NCBI RefSeq assembly: GCF_016862315.1
Contig: NZ_BOMS01000092.1
Location: forward strand, 1-64,000
Direction: 5' to 3'
DNA: 64,000 nt
Source of the DNA: Actinoplanes palleronii
GTDB lineage: Bacteria > Actinomycetota > Actinomycetes > Mycobacteriales > Micromonosporaceae
This document shows, one piece after another, positions 50,262 through 59,165 of this stretch. Below the pieces are notes generated by a model. It saw only the letters and a program-made list of their open reading frames with translations, was not told where the DNA came from and did no database searches. Each line of letters begins with the position of its first letter. Position 1 is the first letter of the stretch. The position numbers and the translations under genes are program-made.

Positions 50262-50319
50262 CCTCAGCGGAAAGGCGCCGGTCACGAACGTGGTGACCGG
50301 CGCCTTCGGCATGCTGAGG
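50262..50319 (+). terminator. Extended hairpin terminator after potC
   Basis: A perfect 14-bp stem (AAGGCGCCGGTCAC at 50272-50285 with its complement at 50293-50306) closes a 7-base loop, and an outer CCTCAGC/GCTGAGG pair (50262-50268 and 50313-50319) extends it. It ends the potABCD transcript and separates it from the aminotransferase gene. Confidence 0.8.
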
Positions 50320-50424
50320 AAATCCCGGAAATAGTACGGAAATAGTTGCTCTTGGTCTTGTGCGCGACGGATTCCGTGGGCAGGATCAGGGTTAACAGTA
50401 GGAACTAGTGGCAACGGAGAAATC

Positions 50425-51807
50425 GTGACCGACCGACAGCCCGATGACGTGGACACCCTCTCCGCGACCGCCCGTGACCACCTGTGGATGCACTTCACCC
50501 GCCTCTCGGCGTATCAGGACGCGCCGGTGCCGGTGATCACCCGCGGCGACGGCTGCTACGTCTGGGACTCGGCCGGCCGCCGCTACCTCGACGGTCTCTC
50601 CGCCCTGTTCGTCGTGCAGACCGGCCACGGCCGGCAGGAGCTCGCCGACGCCGCCGCCAAGCAGGCCGCCGAGCTGGCGTACTTCCCGATCTGGTCGTAC
50701 GCGCACCCGAAGGCGATCGAGCTGGCCGGCCGGCTGGCTGGCATGGCGCCCGGTGACCTGAACCGGATCTTCTTCACCACCGGCGGCTCCGAGGCCGTGG
50801 AGTCGGCGTGGAAGCTGGCCCGGTCGTTCTACCGGCACACCGGCAAGCCGCTGAAGACCAAGGTGATCTCCCGGGCCATCGCGTACCACGGCACCTCGAT
50901 GGGCGCCCTGTCGATCACCGGCATCCCGGCGCTCAAGCAGGACTTCGAGCCGCTGGTGCCGAGCACGCTGCGGGTGCCGAACACCAACTTCTACCGCCGT
51001 CCCGACCAGAACATGACGCCCGAGCAGTTCGGCGTCTGGGCCGCCGACCGGATCGCCGAGGCGATCGAGTTCGAGGGCCCGGACACCGTCGCCGCGGTCT
51101 ACCTGGAGCCGGTGCAGAACGCCGGCGGCTGCTTCCCGCCGCCGCCCGGGTACTTCCAGCGGGTCCGGGAGATCTGCGACCGGTACGACGTGCTGCTCGT
51201 CTCGGACGAGGTGATCTGCGCGTTCGGCCGCCTCGGCGAGTACTTCGGCGCCGACAAGTACGGCTACCAGCCCGACATCATCACCGTCGCCAAGGGCCTG
51301 ACCTCCGGGTACGTCCCGCTCGGCGCGATGATCGCCTCCGACCGGCTGGCCGAGCCGTTCCTGAAGGGCTCGAACTGGTTCGCGCACGGCATCACCTATG
51401 GCGGCCACCCGGTCGGCTCCGCGGTGGCGCTGACCAACCTCGACATCATGGAGCGCGAGGGCCTCAACCGGCACGTGACGGAGAACAGCCCGCTCTTCCG
51501 GTCGTACCTGGAGCGGCTGCTCGACCTGCCGATCGTCGGCGACGTCCGCGGCGACGGCTACTTCTTCGGCATCGAGCTGGTCAAGGACAAGGCCACCCGG
51601 GAGACGTTCAACGCCGACGAGTCGGAGCGGCTGCTGCGCGGTTTCCTCTCCAGCGCGCTGTTCGAGGCCGGCCTGTACTGCCGTGCCGACGACCGCGGCG
51701 ACCCGGTGATCCAGCTCGCGCCGCCGCTGACCGCGACCGAGACCCAGTTCATCGAGATCGAGCAGATCCTGCGGTCGGTGCTGACCAAGGCCGGCACCCT
51801 GCTCTGA
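50425..51807 (+). CDS. Class III aminotransferase (putrescine/omega-amino type)
   Basis: A 460-residue PLP aminotransferase. LVSDEVICAFGRLG carries the PLP Asp and ITVAKGLTSGY the Lys. It begins with GTG after CGGAG. Such proteins act on putrescine, GABA or similar omega-amines with pyruvate; here, between the polyamine importer and oxidase genes, the probable step is putrescine to 4-aminobutanal. It has its own upstream region behind the potC terminator. Confidence 0.9.
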   Translation: MTDRQPDDVDTLSATARDHLWMHFTRLSAYQDAPVPVITRGDGCYVWDSAGRRYLDGLSALFVVQTGHGRQELADAAAKQAAELAYFPIWSYAHPKAIELAGRLAGMAPGDLNRIFFTTGGSEAVESAWKLARSFYRHTGKPLKTKVISRAIAYHGTSMGALSITGIPALKQDFEPLVPSTLRVPNTNFYRRPDQNMTPEQFGVWAADRIAEAIEFEGPDTVAAVYLEPVQNAGGCFPPPPGYFQRVREICDRYDVLLVSDEVICAFGRLGEYFGADKYGYQPDIITVAKGLTSGYVPLGAMIASDRLAEPFLKGSNWFAHGITYGGHPVGSAVALTNLDIMEREGLNRHVTENSPLFRSYLERLLDLPIVGDVRGDGYFFGIELVKDKATRETFNADESERLLRGFLSSALFEAGLYCRADDRGDPVIQLAPPLTATETQFIEIEQILRSVLTKAGTLL

Positions 51808-51815
51808 CGCAGGCT

Positions 51816-51840
51816 CCTGACCCGGGTGAGGCCGGTCAGG
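51816..51840. terminator. Short hairpin between convergent genes
   Basis: CCTGACC and GGTCAGG form a 7-bp stem around 11 bases in the 28-bp gap between the aminotransferase and the convergent hydrolase, overlapping the latter's stop codon. It may terminate both. Confidence 0.45.
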
Positions 51841-52567
51841 TCGCCGACGTGCGATCGAGGTGGCCGCCGGCCTTGCTCAGCTCCTCCGGGTCGACCCGGA
51901 CCGGCCGGGCCGTGCCGGCGGCCGTGTGCACCGCGCGGATCGCGTAGGCCACCAGGTCGGGCGCCGTGCTGGGGATCCGGTGCCCGGAGTCGTCCGCGAC
52001 GATCAGCGGCGCGCCGAGTTCCCGGGCCAGGATCCGCTGGCTGGTCAGCCAGAGCTCCTCGACGCCGGCGGGCAGGCCGGCGGTCGTCGGGTGGACCGGG
52101 CTGCGGGTCAGCACCAGCGCGGGCACCGGCGGCATCGTGGCGGTGAGCACCTCCACCTGGCCGGTGACGGTGTCCAGCTCGGAGGCGTCCGGGCCGTCCC
52201 CGTCCACCGTCGTCTCGTCCGTCGGCCAGAGGCGCAGCTGCGGGATCGAGCCGTCGACGTGCACCAGCCCGGCCACCCGGTGCGGGTGCCGGCCGGCGTA
52301 GACCCGGGCCACCAGGCTGCCGATCGAGTGCGCGACCAGGATCGCCGGTCCGGTCACCCGCCGTTCGTCGAGCTCCTCGGCCAGCTCGTCGGCGAGCACG
52401 CTGTACGGCAGTGGGGCGCGCGGCGCCGGCCGCGGCGGGGTGGCGCCGGTGCCTGGCCGGTCGTAGGCGACGGTGGTCAGGTCCCCCAGGCGTTCCAGGA
52501 CGGGTGACCAGTTCTGTCCGGGTTCGCCGAGGGCGGCTATGAACACAATGGGTAGTTGAAGCGTCAC
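51836..52567 (-). CDS. Alpha/beta-hydrolase
   Basis: A 243-residue alpha/beta-hydrolase. The nucleophile elbow is VAHSIGSL (Ser near 80; Ala replaces the first Gly of GxSxG), the oxyanion region is FIAALGEPGQNW near the start, and DDSGHRIP holds the catalytic His. There is no signal peptide. The substrate is unknown. It interrupts the polyamine gene region and shows no clear link to it. Confidence 0.85.
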   Translation of the reverse strand: MTLQLPIVFIAALGEPGQNWSPVLERLGDLTTVAYDRPGTGATPPRPAPRAPLPYSVLADELAEELDERRVTGPAILVAHSIGSLVARVYAGRHPHRVAGLVHVDGSIPQLRLWPTDETTVDGDGPDASELDTVTGQVEVLTATMPPVPALVLTRSPVHPTTAGLPAGVEELWLTSQRILARELGAPLIVADDSGHRIPSTAPDLVAYAIRAVHTAAGTARPVRVDPEELSKAGGHLDRTSAT

Positions 52568-52723
52568 CTGATCGAGAGTATCGACGGTTGTCGAGATCCG
52601 CGCGCCGGCGGGAGAGTTTCCTCGCGGGGCGATGTTACCGACGGGTCACCGGCCCTCGTTGATCGACGCTGGTAATTGTCGTAAAACGTCCCGGAGCGCC
52701 CCTCGGTGGCGCATGCTGACGGC

Positions 52724-53119
52724 ATGGCCGTACTGCTTATCGCCGAGGACGACGAGGACATCGCCACTGTCCTGGCCCGGGTGTGCAAGCGGGCCGGCCT
52801 GACCGTGCTGCGCGCGCCGGACGGGCAGGCCGCCCTCGAGATGATCCTGGAGAAGCATCCGGACGCCCTGCTCACCGACCTGGGCATGCCCCGGATGGAC
52901 GGCTGGGAGCTGATCCGCGCGGTCCGCGCCCACCCCGAGGTGGGCCAGATCCCGGTGGCCATCCTGACCGGCCAGCTCACCCCGGGCGACCCGCGCGCGG
53001 CCGAGGCCGAGGTCTGCACCGTTCTGCTCAAGCCGTGCCCGAACGATCAGCTGCTGGCCGCCATCCAGGAGATGCTCGACAACGGCCCGCACCAGCACGA
53101 CCAGCACTGCGCCGTCTAA
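52724..53119 (+). CDS. Single-domain response regulator
   Basis: A 131-residue protein consisting only of a receiver domain: EDDED near the start, phospho-acceptor Asp in LLTDLGMPRMDGWEL (about residue 52), the Thr in ILTGQ, and the Lys in LLKPCP. CheY-like proteins without output domain act by protein binding or as phosphate sinks. The ATG at 52724 is the family start; an in-frame ATG at 52706 is possible. No kinase is adjacent. Confidence 0.88.
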   Translation: MAVLLIAEDDEDIATVLARVCKRAGLTVLRAPDGQAALEMILEKHPDALLTDLGMPRMDGWELIRAVRAHPEVGQIPVAILTGQLTPGDPRAAEAEVCTVLLKPCPNDQLLAAIQEMLDNGPHQHDQHCAV

Positions 53120-53158
53120 CCGGCCGCCCCGGTGCGCGTCTCCCGCCGGCTCACCGCT

Positions 53159-53317
53159 CCGGCTGGTGCTCAGGGTTGTCTCGCGGGGGTTGAGGCAGCC
53201 CTCAGCGCCAGCCGGGATCGGTGGGCGCGCCACGGTCCGGAGAGGGCCGCAGTGTCGCGCGAGACCACCGGTGAGCGTGGCTCGTAGCCTGCGGAGGTGC
53301 GCTCCGTAGTCGTACCG
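53159..53317. repeat. Single 159-bp copy of the dispersed repeat
   Basis: The copy begins with a hairpin (CCGGCTGG at 53159, CCAGCCGG ending at 53215) and ends in CTCGTAGCCTGCGGA and CGTACCG (53311-53317). It has exactly the length of the right half of the 13854-14199 element and aligns with it end to end. It lies in the 235-bp gap between the convergent response-regulator and oxidoreductase genes. Confidence 0.8.
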
Positions 53318-53354
53318 TATCGGCGCGGTCGGAAGTCCAGGTGACCGGGAGTGG

Positions 53355-54587
53355 TCAGCGGTCCAGAGCGTCCAGCAAGGCCGTGCCGTGCAGGCCGCCG
53401 TTGATGCCGAGCCAGCGGGCCGGCTCCGGTTCCCAGCGGCGGGAGCGGTGGCCGACCCAGGGGAGGGCGGTCAGCTCGGACTCGCGGCCCAGGATCAAGT
53501 CGGTGAGGGTGCGGCCGGCCAGGTTGGTCGCCGCGACGCCGTCGCCGACGTAGCCGCCGGCCCAGGCCACGCCGTCGCGCAGGCCGACGCTGGGCATCCA
53601 GTCGCGGGGGATGCCGAGCGGGCCGCCCCAGCGGGCCGCGACCGGGACGTCGATCCCGAACAGTTCCTTGACGGTGTGCCGCAGCTTGCCGAAGACCGCC
53701 GGCACCCGGTCGAACTCCGGGCGGACCCGGGACCCGAAGTGGTACGGCGCGCCCCGCCCGCCGAACGCCAGCCGGTCGTCGGCGGTCCGCTGGCCGTAGA
53801 TGATCATCCGGCGCTCGTCGCTGAACGTCTCCCGCCGGCGCAGTCCGATCCGGTCCCAGACCTCGGCCGGCAGCGGCTCGGTGGCGATCATCAGGGAGTA
53901 GACCGGCGCCAGCTCGCGGCGGTGCCCGGCCAGCTCGGCGGTGTAGCCCTCGAGCGCCCGGACCACCGTGCCGGCCCGCACCGTGCCGTGCGCGGTGACC
54001 ACCTCGCCGCGGCGCAGCGACGTCACCTTGGTGCCCTCGTGGATGGTCACGCCGAGCTGCTCGACCGCCGCGGCCAGGCCGCGGACGAGTCTGGCCGGGT
54101 GCAGCGCGGCGCAGTGCTCGCTGTAGACGCCGCCGAGCACCCCTGAGGCGTTGCAGATCGCCCGGGCCGCGTCGGCGTCCAGCGCGTCCTGCGGGGCGCG
54201 CCGCAGCTGGCCGGGCGTCCGGATCAGCGAGATCACCCCACCCTTGGCGTAGTCGCACTCGATGCCGGTGCGCCCGATCTCGTCGACCGCGTCGGCCAGC
54301 GCGGTGTGCATGGCCTTGGCCGCGGTGGCGCCGAACCCGCGGGCCAGCTTGGCCTCGGAGACCGGGAACAGCCCGGACGCCCAGCCGCCGTTGCGGCCGG
54401 ACGCGCCGAACCCGCAGAACTCCGCCTCGAGGATCACGATGCGCAGCGTGGGATCTGCCTTGGCCAGGTAGTACGCCGTCCAGAGGCCGGTGAAGCCGCC
54501 GCCCACGATCGCGACGTCGGCATCCCGGTCACCGGGCAGCGGGGACCGCCGCTCGATCGGACCGAGCGATTCCAGCCAGAAGCTCAT
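53355..54587 (-). CDS. FAD-dependent oxidase, PuuB-like
   Basis: A 410-residue DAO-fold flavoprotein. The FAD-binding N-terminus reads VAIVGGGFTGLWTAYYLAK, followed by GFGASGRNGGWASG, and the C-terminal FAD contact is GYVGDGVAATNLAGR. It resembles gamma-glutamylputrescine oxidase PuuB and other amine oxidases. In this region it would oxidise putrescine or its gamma-glutamyl form to the aldehyde. It starts at ATG 54587, two bases after the Lrp-type gene ends; a GTG at 54605 is an alternative. Confidence 0.87.
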   Translation of the reverse strand: MSFWLESLGPIERRSPLPGDRDADVAIVGGGFTGLWTAYYLAKADPTLRIVILEAEFCGFGASGRNGGWASGLFPVSEAKLARGFGATAAKAMHTALADAVDEIGRTGIECDYAKGGVISLIRTPGQLRRAPQDALDADAARAICNASGVLGGVYSEHCAALHPARLVRGLAAAVEQLGVTIHEGTKVTSLRRGEVVTAHGTVRAGTVVRALEGYTAELAGHRRELAPVYSLMIATEPLPAEVWDRIGLRRRETFSDERRMIIYGQRTADDRLAFGGRGAPYHFGSRVRPEFDRVPAVFGKLRHTVKELFGIDVPVAARWGGPLGIPRDWMPSVGLRDGVAWAGGYVGDGVAATNLAGRTLTDLILGRESELTALPWVGHRSRRWEPEPARWLGINGGLHGTALLDALDR

Positions 54588-54589
54588 GG

Positions 54590-55045
54590 TTACCTGGTTC
54601 CCCACGCATACGTTTGTTTGGCGAGCTTGAGGTACATGAAGGTGTCGACGGCGGCGACGCCCTCGATCACCCGTACCTTCTCGTTGAGCAGGTCGAGCAG
54701 GTGTTCGTCGTCGGTGCAGACCAGCTCGACCAGCAGGTCGTACCGTCCGGCGCAGATCACCACGTAGTCCACCTCGGGGATCGAGGCGAGCTTGTCGGCG
54801 ATCTCCCGGAGGTCGCCGTTCACCCGCAGGCCGACCATGGCCTGCCGGGCGAAACCCAGGGTGAGCGGGTCGGTCACCGCGACGATCTGCATCAGGCCGT
54901 TGTCCAGGAGCCGCTGTACGCGCTGGCGCACAGCGGCTTCCGAGAGCCCGATCGTCTTCGCCAGGGTGGCGTACGACATCCGCCCGTCCTGCTGTAGATG
55001 ATCGATGATCTGCTTGTTGATCTCGTCCAGGGCCACGTCGCTCAC
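54590..55045 (-). CDS. AsnC/Lrp-family regulator
   Basis: A 151-residue regulator with an N-terminal helix-turn-helix (MSYATLAKTIGLSEAAVRQRVQRLLDNGLM) and a C-terminal RAM effector domain. It starts at GTG 55045 with AGGGAAG upstream; the longer frame upstream is antisense-like and not part of it. Located between gabT and the oxidase gene on the same strand, it probably controls the polyamine/GABA genes in response to an amino acid or amine. Confidence 0.9.
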   Translation of the reverse strand: MSDVALDEINKQIIDHLQQDGRMSYATLAKTIGLSEAAVRQRVQRLLDNGLMQIVAVTDPLTLGFARQAMVGLRVNGDLREIADKLASIPEVDYVVICAGRYDLLVELVCTDDEHLLDLLNEKVRVIEGVAAVDTFMYLKLAKQTYAWGTR

Positions 55046-55089
55046 GGCGCGATTCTTCCCTGTAGGGACATGGTCCGGCAAAGAACGTC

Positions 55090-56367
55090 CTAGTTGTCCC
55101 GAAGTGCGGTGGTCAGGAGGTCGAGTCCGCGGCGCAGTTGTTCGTCCGGGATGACCAGCGGCGGCAGGAACCGGAGCACGTTGCCGTAGGTGCCGCAGGT
55201 CAGCGTGAGCAGCCCGGCCTCGTGGCAGGCCTTCGACACCGCCGCGGTGCGTGCCGCGTCGGGCTCGATGGTGCCCGGCTTCACCAGCTCGATGGCGATC
55301 ATCGCGCCCCGGCCGCGGACCTCGGCGATGCCGTCGTCCGTCCCGGCGATCTCGCTGAGCGCCGTTGTCAAGATCGACTCGATGTGTCTCGCGGCCGCGT
55401 CCAGGTCCAGCTCGCGCATGGTCTCGATGGCGGCGAGGGCGGCGGCACAGGCCACCGGGTTCCCGCCGTACGTGCCACCGAGGCCACCGGCGTGCACCGC
55501 GTCCATCAGCTCGGCCCGGCCGACCACGGCGGCGATCGGCAGCCCGCCGCCCATCCCCTTGGCCGTGGTGATCAGGTCGGGCTCCAGGCCCTCGTGCTCG
55601 CTGGCGAACCACTGGCCGGTGCGGCAGAACCCGGTCTGGATCTCGTCGGCGATGAACACCGCGCCGGTCTCGGACGCCCACGCCGCGATCGCCGGCAGGA
55701 AGCCCGGCGCCGGCACCACGAAGCCGCCCTCGCCCTGGATCGGCTCGATCAGCACGGCCGCCACGTTGCTCGCGCCGACCTGCTTCTCGATCACGTCGAT
55801 CGCCCGGCGGGCCGCCTCGGCGCCGTCCAGCCCGCCGTCGCGCAGCGGGTACGACATCGGCGCCCGGTACACCTCCGGCGCGAACGGCCCGAACCGGTGC
55901 TTGTACGGCATGTTCTTCGCGGTCAGCGCCATGGTCAGGTTGGTCCGGCCGTGGTACGCGTGGTCGAACACCACCACCGCCTGCCGCCCGGTGGCGTGCC
56001 GCGCGATCTTGACGGCGTTCTCCACCGCCTCGGCGCCCGAGTTGAACAGCGCCGCCCGCTTCTCGAACGAGCCCGGGGTCAGGTCGACCAGCTGCTCGCA
56101 GACCGCCACGTACGACTCGTACGGCGCGACCATGAAGCAGGTGTGGGTGAACCGTTCCACCTGGGCACGGACCGCCTCGACCACCCGGGGCGCCGCGTTG
56201 CCGACGTTGGTGACCGCGATACCGGAGGCGAAGTCGATCCACTCCCGCCCGTCGACGTCGGTCAGCGTGCCGCCGCCGGCGTGGTCGACGTACGCGCTGA
56301 TGGTCGAGCCGACGCCCTTCGCCACCACGGCGAGCCGCCGCTTGTGCAGCTCCTCGGAGGAGGTCAT
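55090..56367 (-). CDS. gabT: 4-aminobutyrate aminotransferase
   Basis: A 425-residue class III aminotransferase of the GabT type. FIADEIQTGFCRTG carries the PLP Asp, ITTAKGMGGGLPIAAV the Lys, and IEPIQGEGGFVVP is characteristic. It converts GABA and 2-oxoglutarate to succinate semialdehyde and glutamate. Its ATG overlaps the stop of the aldehyde dehydrogenase gene by one base, so GABA formation and use are made together. No succinate-semialdehyde dehydrogenase gene is in the window. Confidence 0.94.
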   Translation of the reverse strand: MTSSEELHKRRLAVVAKGVGSTISAYVDHAGGGTLTDVDGREWIDFASGIAVTNVGNAAPRVVEAVRAQVERFTHTCFMVAPYESYVAVCEQLVDLTPGSFEKRAALFNSGAEAVENAVKIARHATGRQAVVVFDHAYHGRTNLTMALTAKNMPYKHRFGPFAPEVYRAPMSYPLRDGGLDGAEAARRAIDVIEKQVGASNVAAVLIEPIQGEGGFVVPAPGFLPAIAAWASETGAVFIADEIQTGFCRTGQWFASEHEGLEPDLITTAKGMGGGLPIAAVVGRAELMDAVHAGGLGGTYGGNPVACAAALAAIETMRELDLDAAARHIESILTTALSEIAGTDDGIAEVRGRGAMIAIELVKPGTIEPDAARTAAVSKACHEAGLLTLTCGTYGNVLRFLPPLVIPDEQLRRGLDLLTTALRDN

Positions 56368-57803
56368 CAGGCCCCCACGTGGTGCATGACGTGCTTGATC
56401 CGGGTGTAGTCCTCGAGGCCGTACACCGAGAGGTCCTTGCCGTGCCCGGAGTGCTTGAAACCGCCGTGCGGCATCTCGGCCACCAGCGGGATGTGGCAGT
56501 TGACCCAGACGCAGCCGAAGTCGAGCCGCTGGGTCATCCGCATCGCGCGCCCGTGGTCCTTGGTCCACACGCTGGAGGCGAGGGCGTAGTCGACGCCGTT
56601 GGCGTAGCGCACCGCCTCGTCCTCGTCGGTGAACTGCTGCACCGTGATGACCGGGCCGAACACCTCGTTCTGGATGATCTCGTCGTCCTGGCGCAGCCCG
56701 GCCACCACGGTCGGTGACCAGAAGAAGCCGCGGTCGCCGACCCGGGCGCCACCCGCCTCGAGCGAGGCGTGGTCGGGCAACCGGTCGATGAAGCCGGAGA
56801 CCCGGGCCAGCTGGCCGGCGTTGTTGACCGGGCCGTAGAGCACGTCCTCGTCGTCCGGCTGACCGGTTTTGATCCCACGGGCCTGCGCCGCGAGGGCGGC
56901 CACGAAGTCCTTGTAGACGGCCGGGGCGACGAGCACCCGGGTGGCCGCGGTGCAGTCCTGGCCGGCGTTGAAGTAGCCCGCCTCGGCGATCGCGGCGGCC
57001 GCCGCCTCGATGTCGGCGTCCTCGAAGACCACGACCGGCGCCTTGCCGCCCAGCTCCAGGTGGGTGCGCTTGAGGTCGGCGGCGGCCGAGCCGGCCACCT
57101 CCATGCCGGCCCGCACCGAGCCGGTGATCGACACCATCTGCGGGGTCTTGTGCTCGACCAGCGCGCGGCCGGTGCCGCGGTCGCCGAGCACCACGTTGAA
57201 CGCGCCGGCCGGCAGGAACTCGGCGGCGATCTCGGCCAGCAGCACGCTGGTCACCGGGGTGGTGTCGGACGGCTTGAGCACCACGGTGTTGCCCGCGGCC
57301 AGCGCCGGCGCGATCTTCCAGACCGCCATCATGAGCGGGTAGTTCCACGGCGTGACCTGGGCGCAGACCCCGACCGGCTCGCGCCGCACGTAGCTCTCGT
57401 AGCCGTTGAGGTACTGCCCGGCGGAGCGGCCCTCGAGCAGCCGGGCGGCACCGGCGAAGAACCGGATCTGGTCGACCGCGGGCGGCAGCTCCTCGCTGGC
57501 GGTCAGGCCGAGCGGTTTGCCGGTGTTCTGCGACTCGGCGGCGACCAGCTCGTCGGCCCGGGCCTCGACCGCGTCGGCGAACTTCAGCAGCGCGCGCTGC
57601 CGGTCGCTCGGCGTGGTGTTGCGCCACTGCTCGAACGCCGTGGCGGCCGCCGTCATCGCGCGGTCCACGTCCTCGGCGCCGGAGACCGGGGCGGACGCGA
57701 ACACCTCGCCGCTGGACGGGTCGATCAGGTCCGCGTACCGGCCCTCGGCGGGCGCGACCGCGGCGCCGCCGACGAAATTGTGCAGAACCTGCTTGGCGGT
57801 CAT
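56367..57803 (-). CDS. Gamma-aminobutyraldehyde dehydrogenase, copy 2
   Basis: A 478-residue aldehyde dehydrogenase, same length as the copy at 44698-46134 and similar along its whole length: VTPWNYPLMMAVWK, ELGGKAPVVVF, FNAGQDCTAATRVLV. It should oxidise 4-aminobutanal to GABA for the gabT product encoded next. GGAGG lies before the ATG at 57803, and a good promoter lies 37-65 bases further upstream. Confidence 0.93.
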   Translation of the reverse strand: MTAKQVLHNFVGGAAVAPAEGRYADLIDPSSGEVFASAPVSGAEDVDRAMTAAATAFEQWRNTTPSDRQRALLKFADAVEARADELVAAESQNTGKPLGLTASEELPPAVDQIRFFAGAARLLEGRSAGQYLNGYESYVRREPVGVCAQVTPWNYPLMMAVWKIAPALAAGNTVVLKPSDTTPVTSVLLAEIAAEFLPAGAFNVVLGDRGTGRALVEHKTPQMVSITGSVRAGMEVAGSAAADLKRTHLELGGKAPVVVFEDADIEAAAAAIAEAGYFNAGQDCTAATRVLVAPAVYKDFVAALAAQARGIKTGQPDDEDVLYGPVNNAGQLARVSGFIDRLPDHASLEAGGARVGDRGFFWSPTVVAGLRQDDEIIQNEVFGPVITVQQFTDEDEAVRYANGVDYALASSVWTKDHGRAMRMTQRLDFGCVWVNCHIPLVAEMPHGGFKHSGHGKDLSVYGLEDYTRIKHVMHHVGA

Positions 57804-57839
57804 CCGGCCTCCAACTGTGGTATCAGTGCATGCGGCCCC

Positions 57840-57868
57840 ATCTTTTCCGCTGAATCCGTGGCGGACAA
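57840..57868 (-). promoter_or_regulatory. Promoter of the aldehyde dehydrogenase-gabT-lrp-oxidase unit
   Basis: On the minus strand TTGTCC (57863-57868), 17 bases, and AAAGAT (57840-57845) fit a vegetative promoter. It serves the four minus-strand genes that run to 53355. Confidence 0.45.
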
Positions 57869-57907
57869 GGGGGTGCAGGCATTTTTCCGTGTTACGAGTG
57901 TGTGTGC

Positions 57908-59113
57908 TTACGCGTGCCGGCGGACCGCGAGCACGGCCACGTCGTCGCCGGGTGGCTCGGCGCCGACCGTGGTCATCACCGTGGTGCAGACCGTCTCCGC
58001 ATTGTCCGCCCTGACCAGGCCGACCAGGCGCCGCAATCCGGTATCGATCACCTGATCCCGGCGTTCCACGAGACCGTCGGTGTAGCAGAGCAGCAGCGCG
58101 CCGGGCGGGAACTCCAGGACGCTGCTGCGCCGGGGCGTGGCCGGGCGGCCGATGCCGAGCGGCGGGTCGACCGGCACGGCGGCCAGCCGGGCCGGGCCGT
58201 CCGGGTGGGCCAGCACCGGGCGCGGGTGGCCGGCCGAGGAGACCAGGATCCGGTCCCGGTCCGGGCTGATCATGGCGTACAGGGCGGTGGTCAGGCTGCC
58301 CGCCTCGAAGTGGTGCACCTTGCGGTTCAGCAGGGCGAGCGCCTCGGCCGGGCCGTCGCAGATCAGCGCGTAGGCCCGGAGAGCGCTGCGGACCCGGCCC
58401 ATCACCACGGCCGAGGCCAGGCCGTGCCCGGAGACGTCGCCGATCACGATGCCCAGCCAGCCGGAGGGCAGGGTGAACACGTCGTACCAGTCGCCGCCGA
58501 TGCCGGACGCGTGCCCGGGGACGTACCGCGCCGCCAGCTCGACGCCGGGGACCTCCGGCAGCCGGGCCGGCAGCAGGCTGCGCTGCACGGCCAGGGCCGC
58601 CGTCTGGTCCAGCTTGTCGGCCCGGATCCGGCCGGCCGCTCCGGCCCGGTCCGCGACGAGTTCCAGCAGGCGTACGTCGTCGGCGCCGAAGCGGCGCGGG
58701 TTCAGCGTCCCCACGTGCAGCACGCCGACCAGGTCGGTGCCGACCATCATCGGTACGCCGAGCAGCGACCGGATCCCCTTCTGCACCAGGATCGGGTTGA
58801 CCACGTCTGCCGGGGTGACGTCGGCCAGCCGGACCGGGCGCCGGAGCGCGGCGACCCGCCCGGCGAAACCGGTGCCGACGGCGACCCGGAACCCGGCCCG
58901 GACCTCGTCCTCGAGCCCCTTGGCCGCGGTGGCGACGAGCTGCTGGGCGTGCTCGTCGAGCAGCAGGATCGCCGCGGTGTCCACGTCCAGGAGGTCCCGG
59001 ACCCGGTCGAGCAACTCGTCGAGCAGGTCCGAGACGTCCAGACGGGAGAGTGCCGCATCGGTGACGGCTTCGAACCGGCGGAGCCGCTCGTCGTCCTTGA
59101 TGCGTCGGGGCAC
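57908..59113 (-). CDS. GAF-PP2C (SpoIIE/RsbU-like) phosphatase
   Basis: A 401-residue protein: a GAF sensor domain at about 15-170 and a PP2C-type SpoIIE domain at about 185-400, with GGDWYDVF, IGDVSGHGLASA, LVSSAGHPRPV and CYTDGLVE holding the metal-binding Asp residues. It should dephosphorylate a STAS-domain antagonist and so release a stress sigma factor; the RsbW-like/STAS pair at 22.5 kb is one possible target in the window. No membrane span is present. Confidence 0.92.
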   Translation of the reverse strand: MPRRIKDDERLRRFEAVTDAALSRLDVSDLLDELLDRVRDLLDVDTAAILLLDEHAQQLVATAAKGLEDEVRAGFRVAVGTGFAGRVAALRRPVRLADVTPADVVNPILVQKGIRSLLGVPMMVGTDLVGVLHVGTLNPRRFGADDVRLLELVADRAGAAGRIRADKLDQTAALAVQRSLLPARLPEVPGVELAARYVPGHASGIGGDWYDVFTLPSGWLGIVIGDVSGHGLASAVVMGRVRSALRAYALICDGPAEALALLNRKVHHFEAGSLTTALYAMISPDRDRILVSSAGHPRPVLAHPDGPARLAAVPVDPPLGIGRPATPRRSSVLEFPPGALLLCYTDGLVERRDQVIDTGLRRLVGLVRADNAETVCTTVMTTVGAEPPGDDVAVLAVRRHA

Positions 59114-59148
59114 CGGTTCAGCCTAGTGTCGGTTCCCTCAGGCGAGCG

Positions 59149-59163
59149 GTGACCGCCGGTCAC
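59149..59163 (-). terminator. Short hairpin after the GH3 gene
   Basis: GTGACC and GGTCAC form a 6-bp stem with a 3-base loop just past the stop of the GH3 gene. It is a weak terminator candidate. Confidence 0.3.
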
Positions 59164-59165
59164 GA

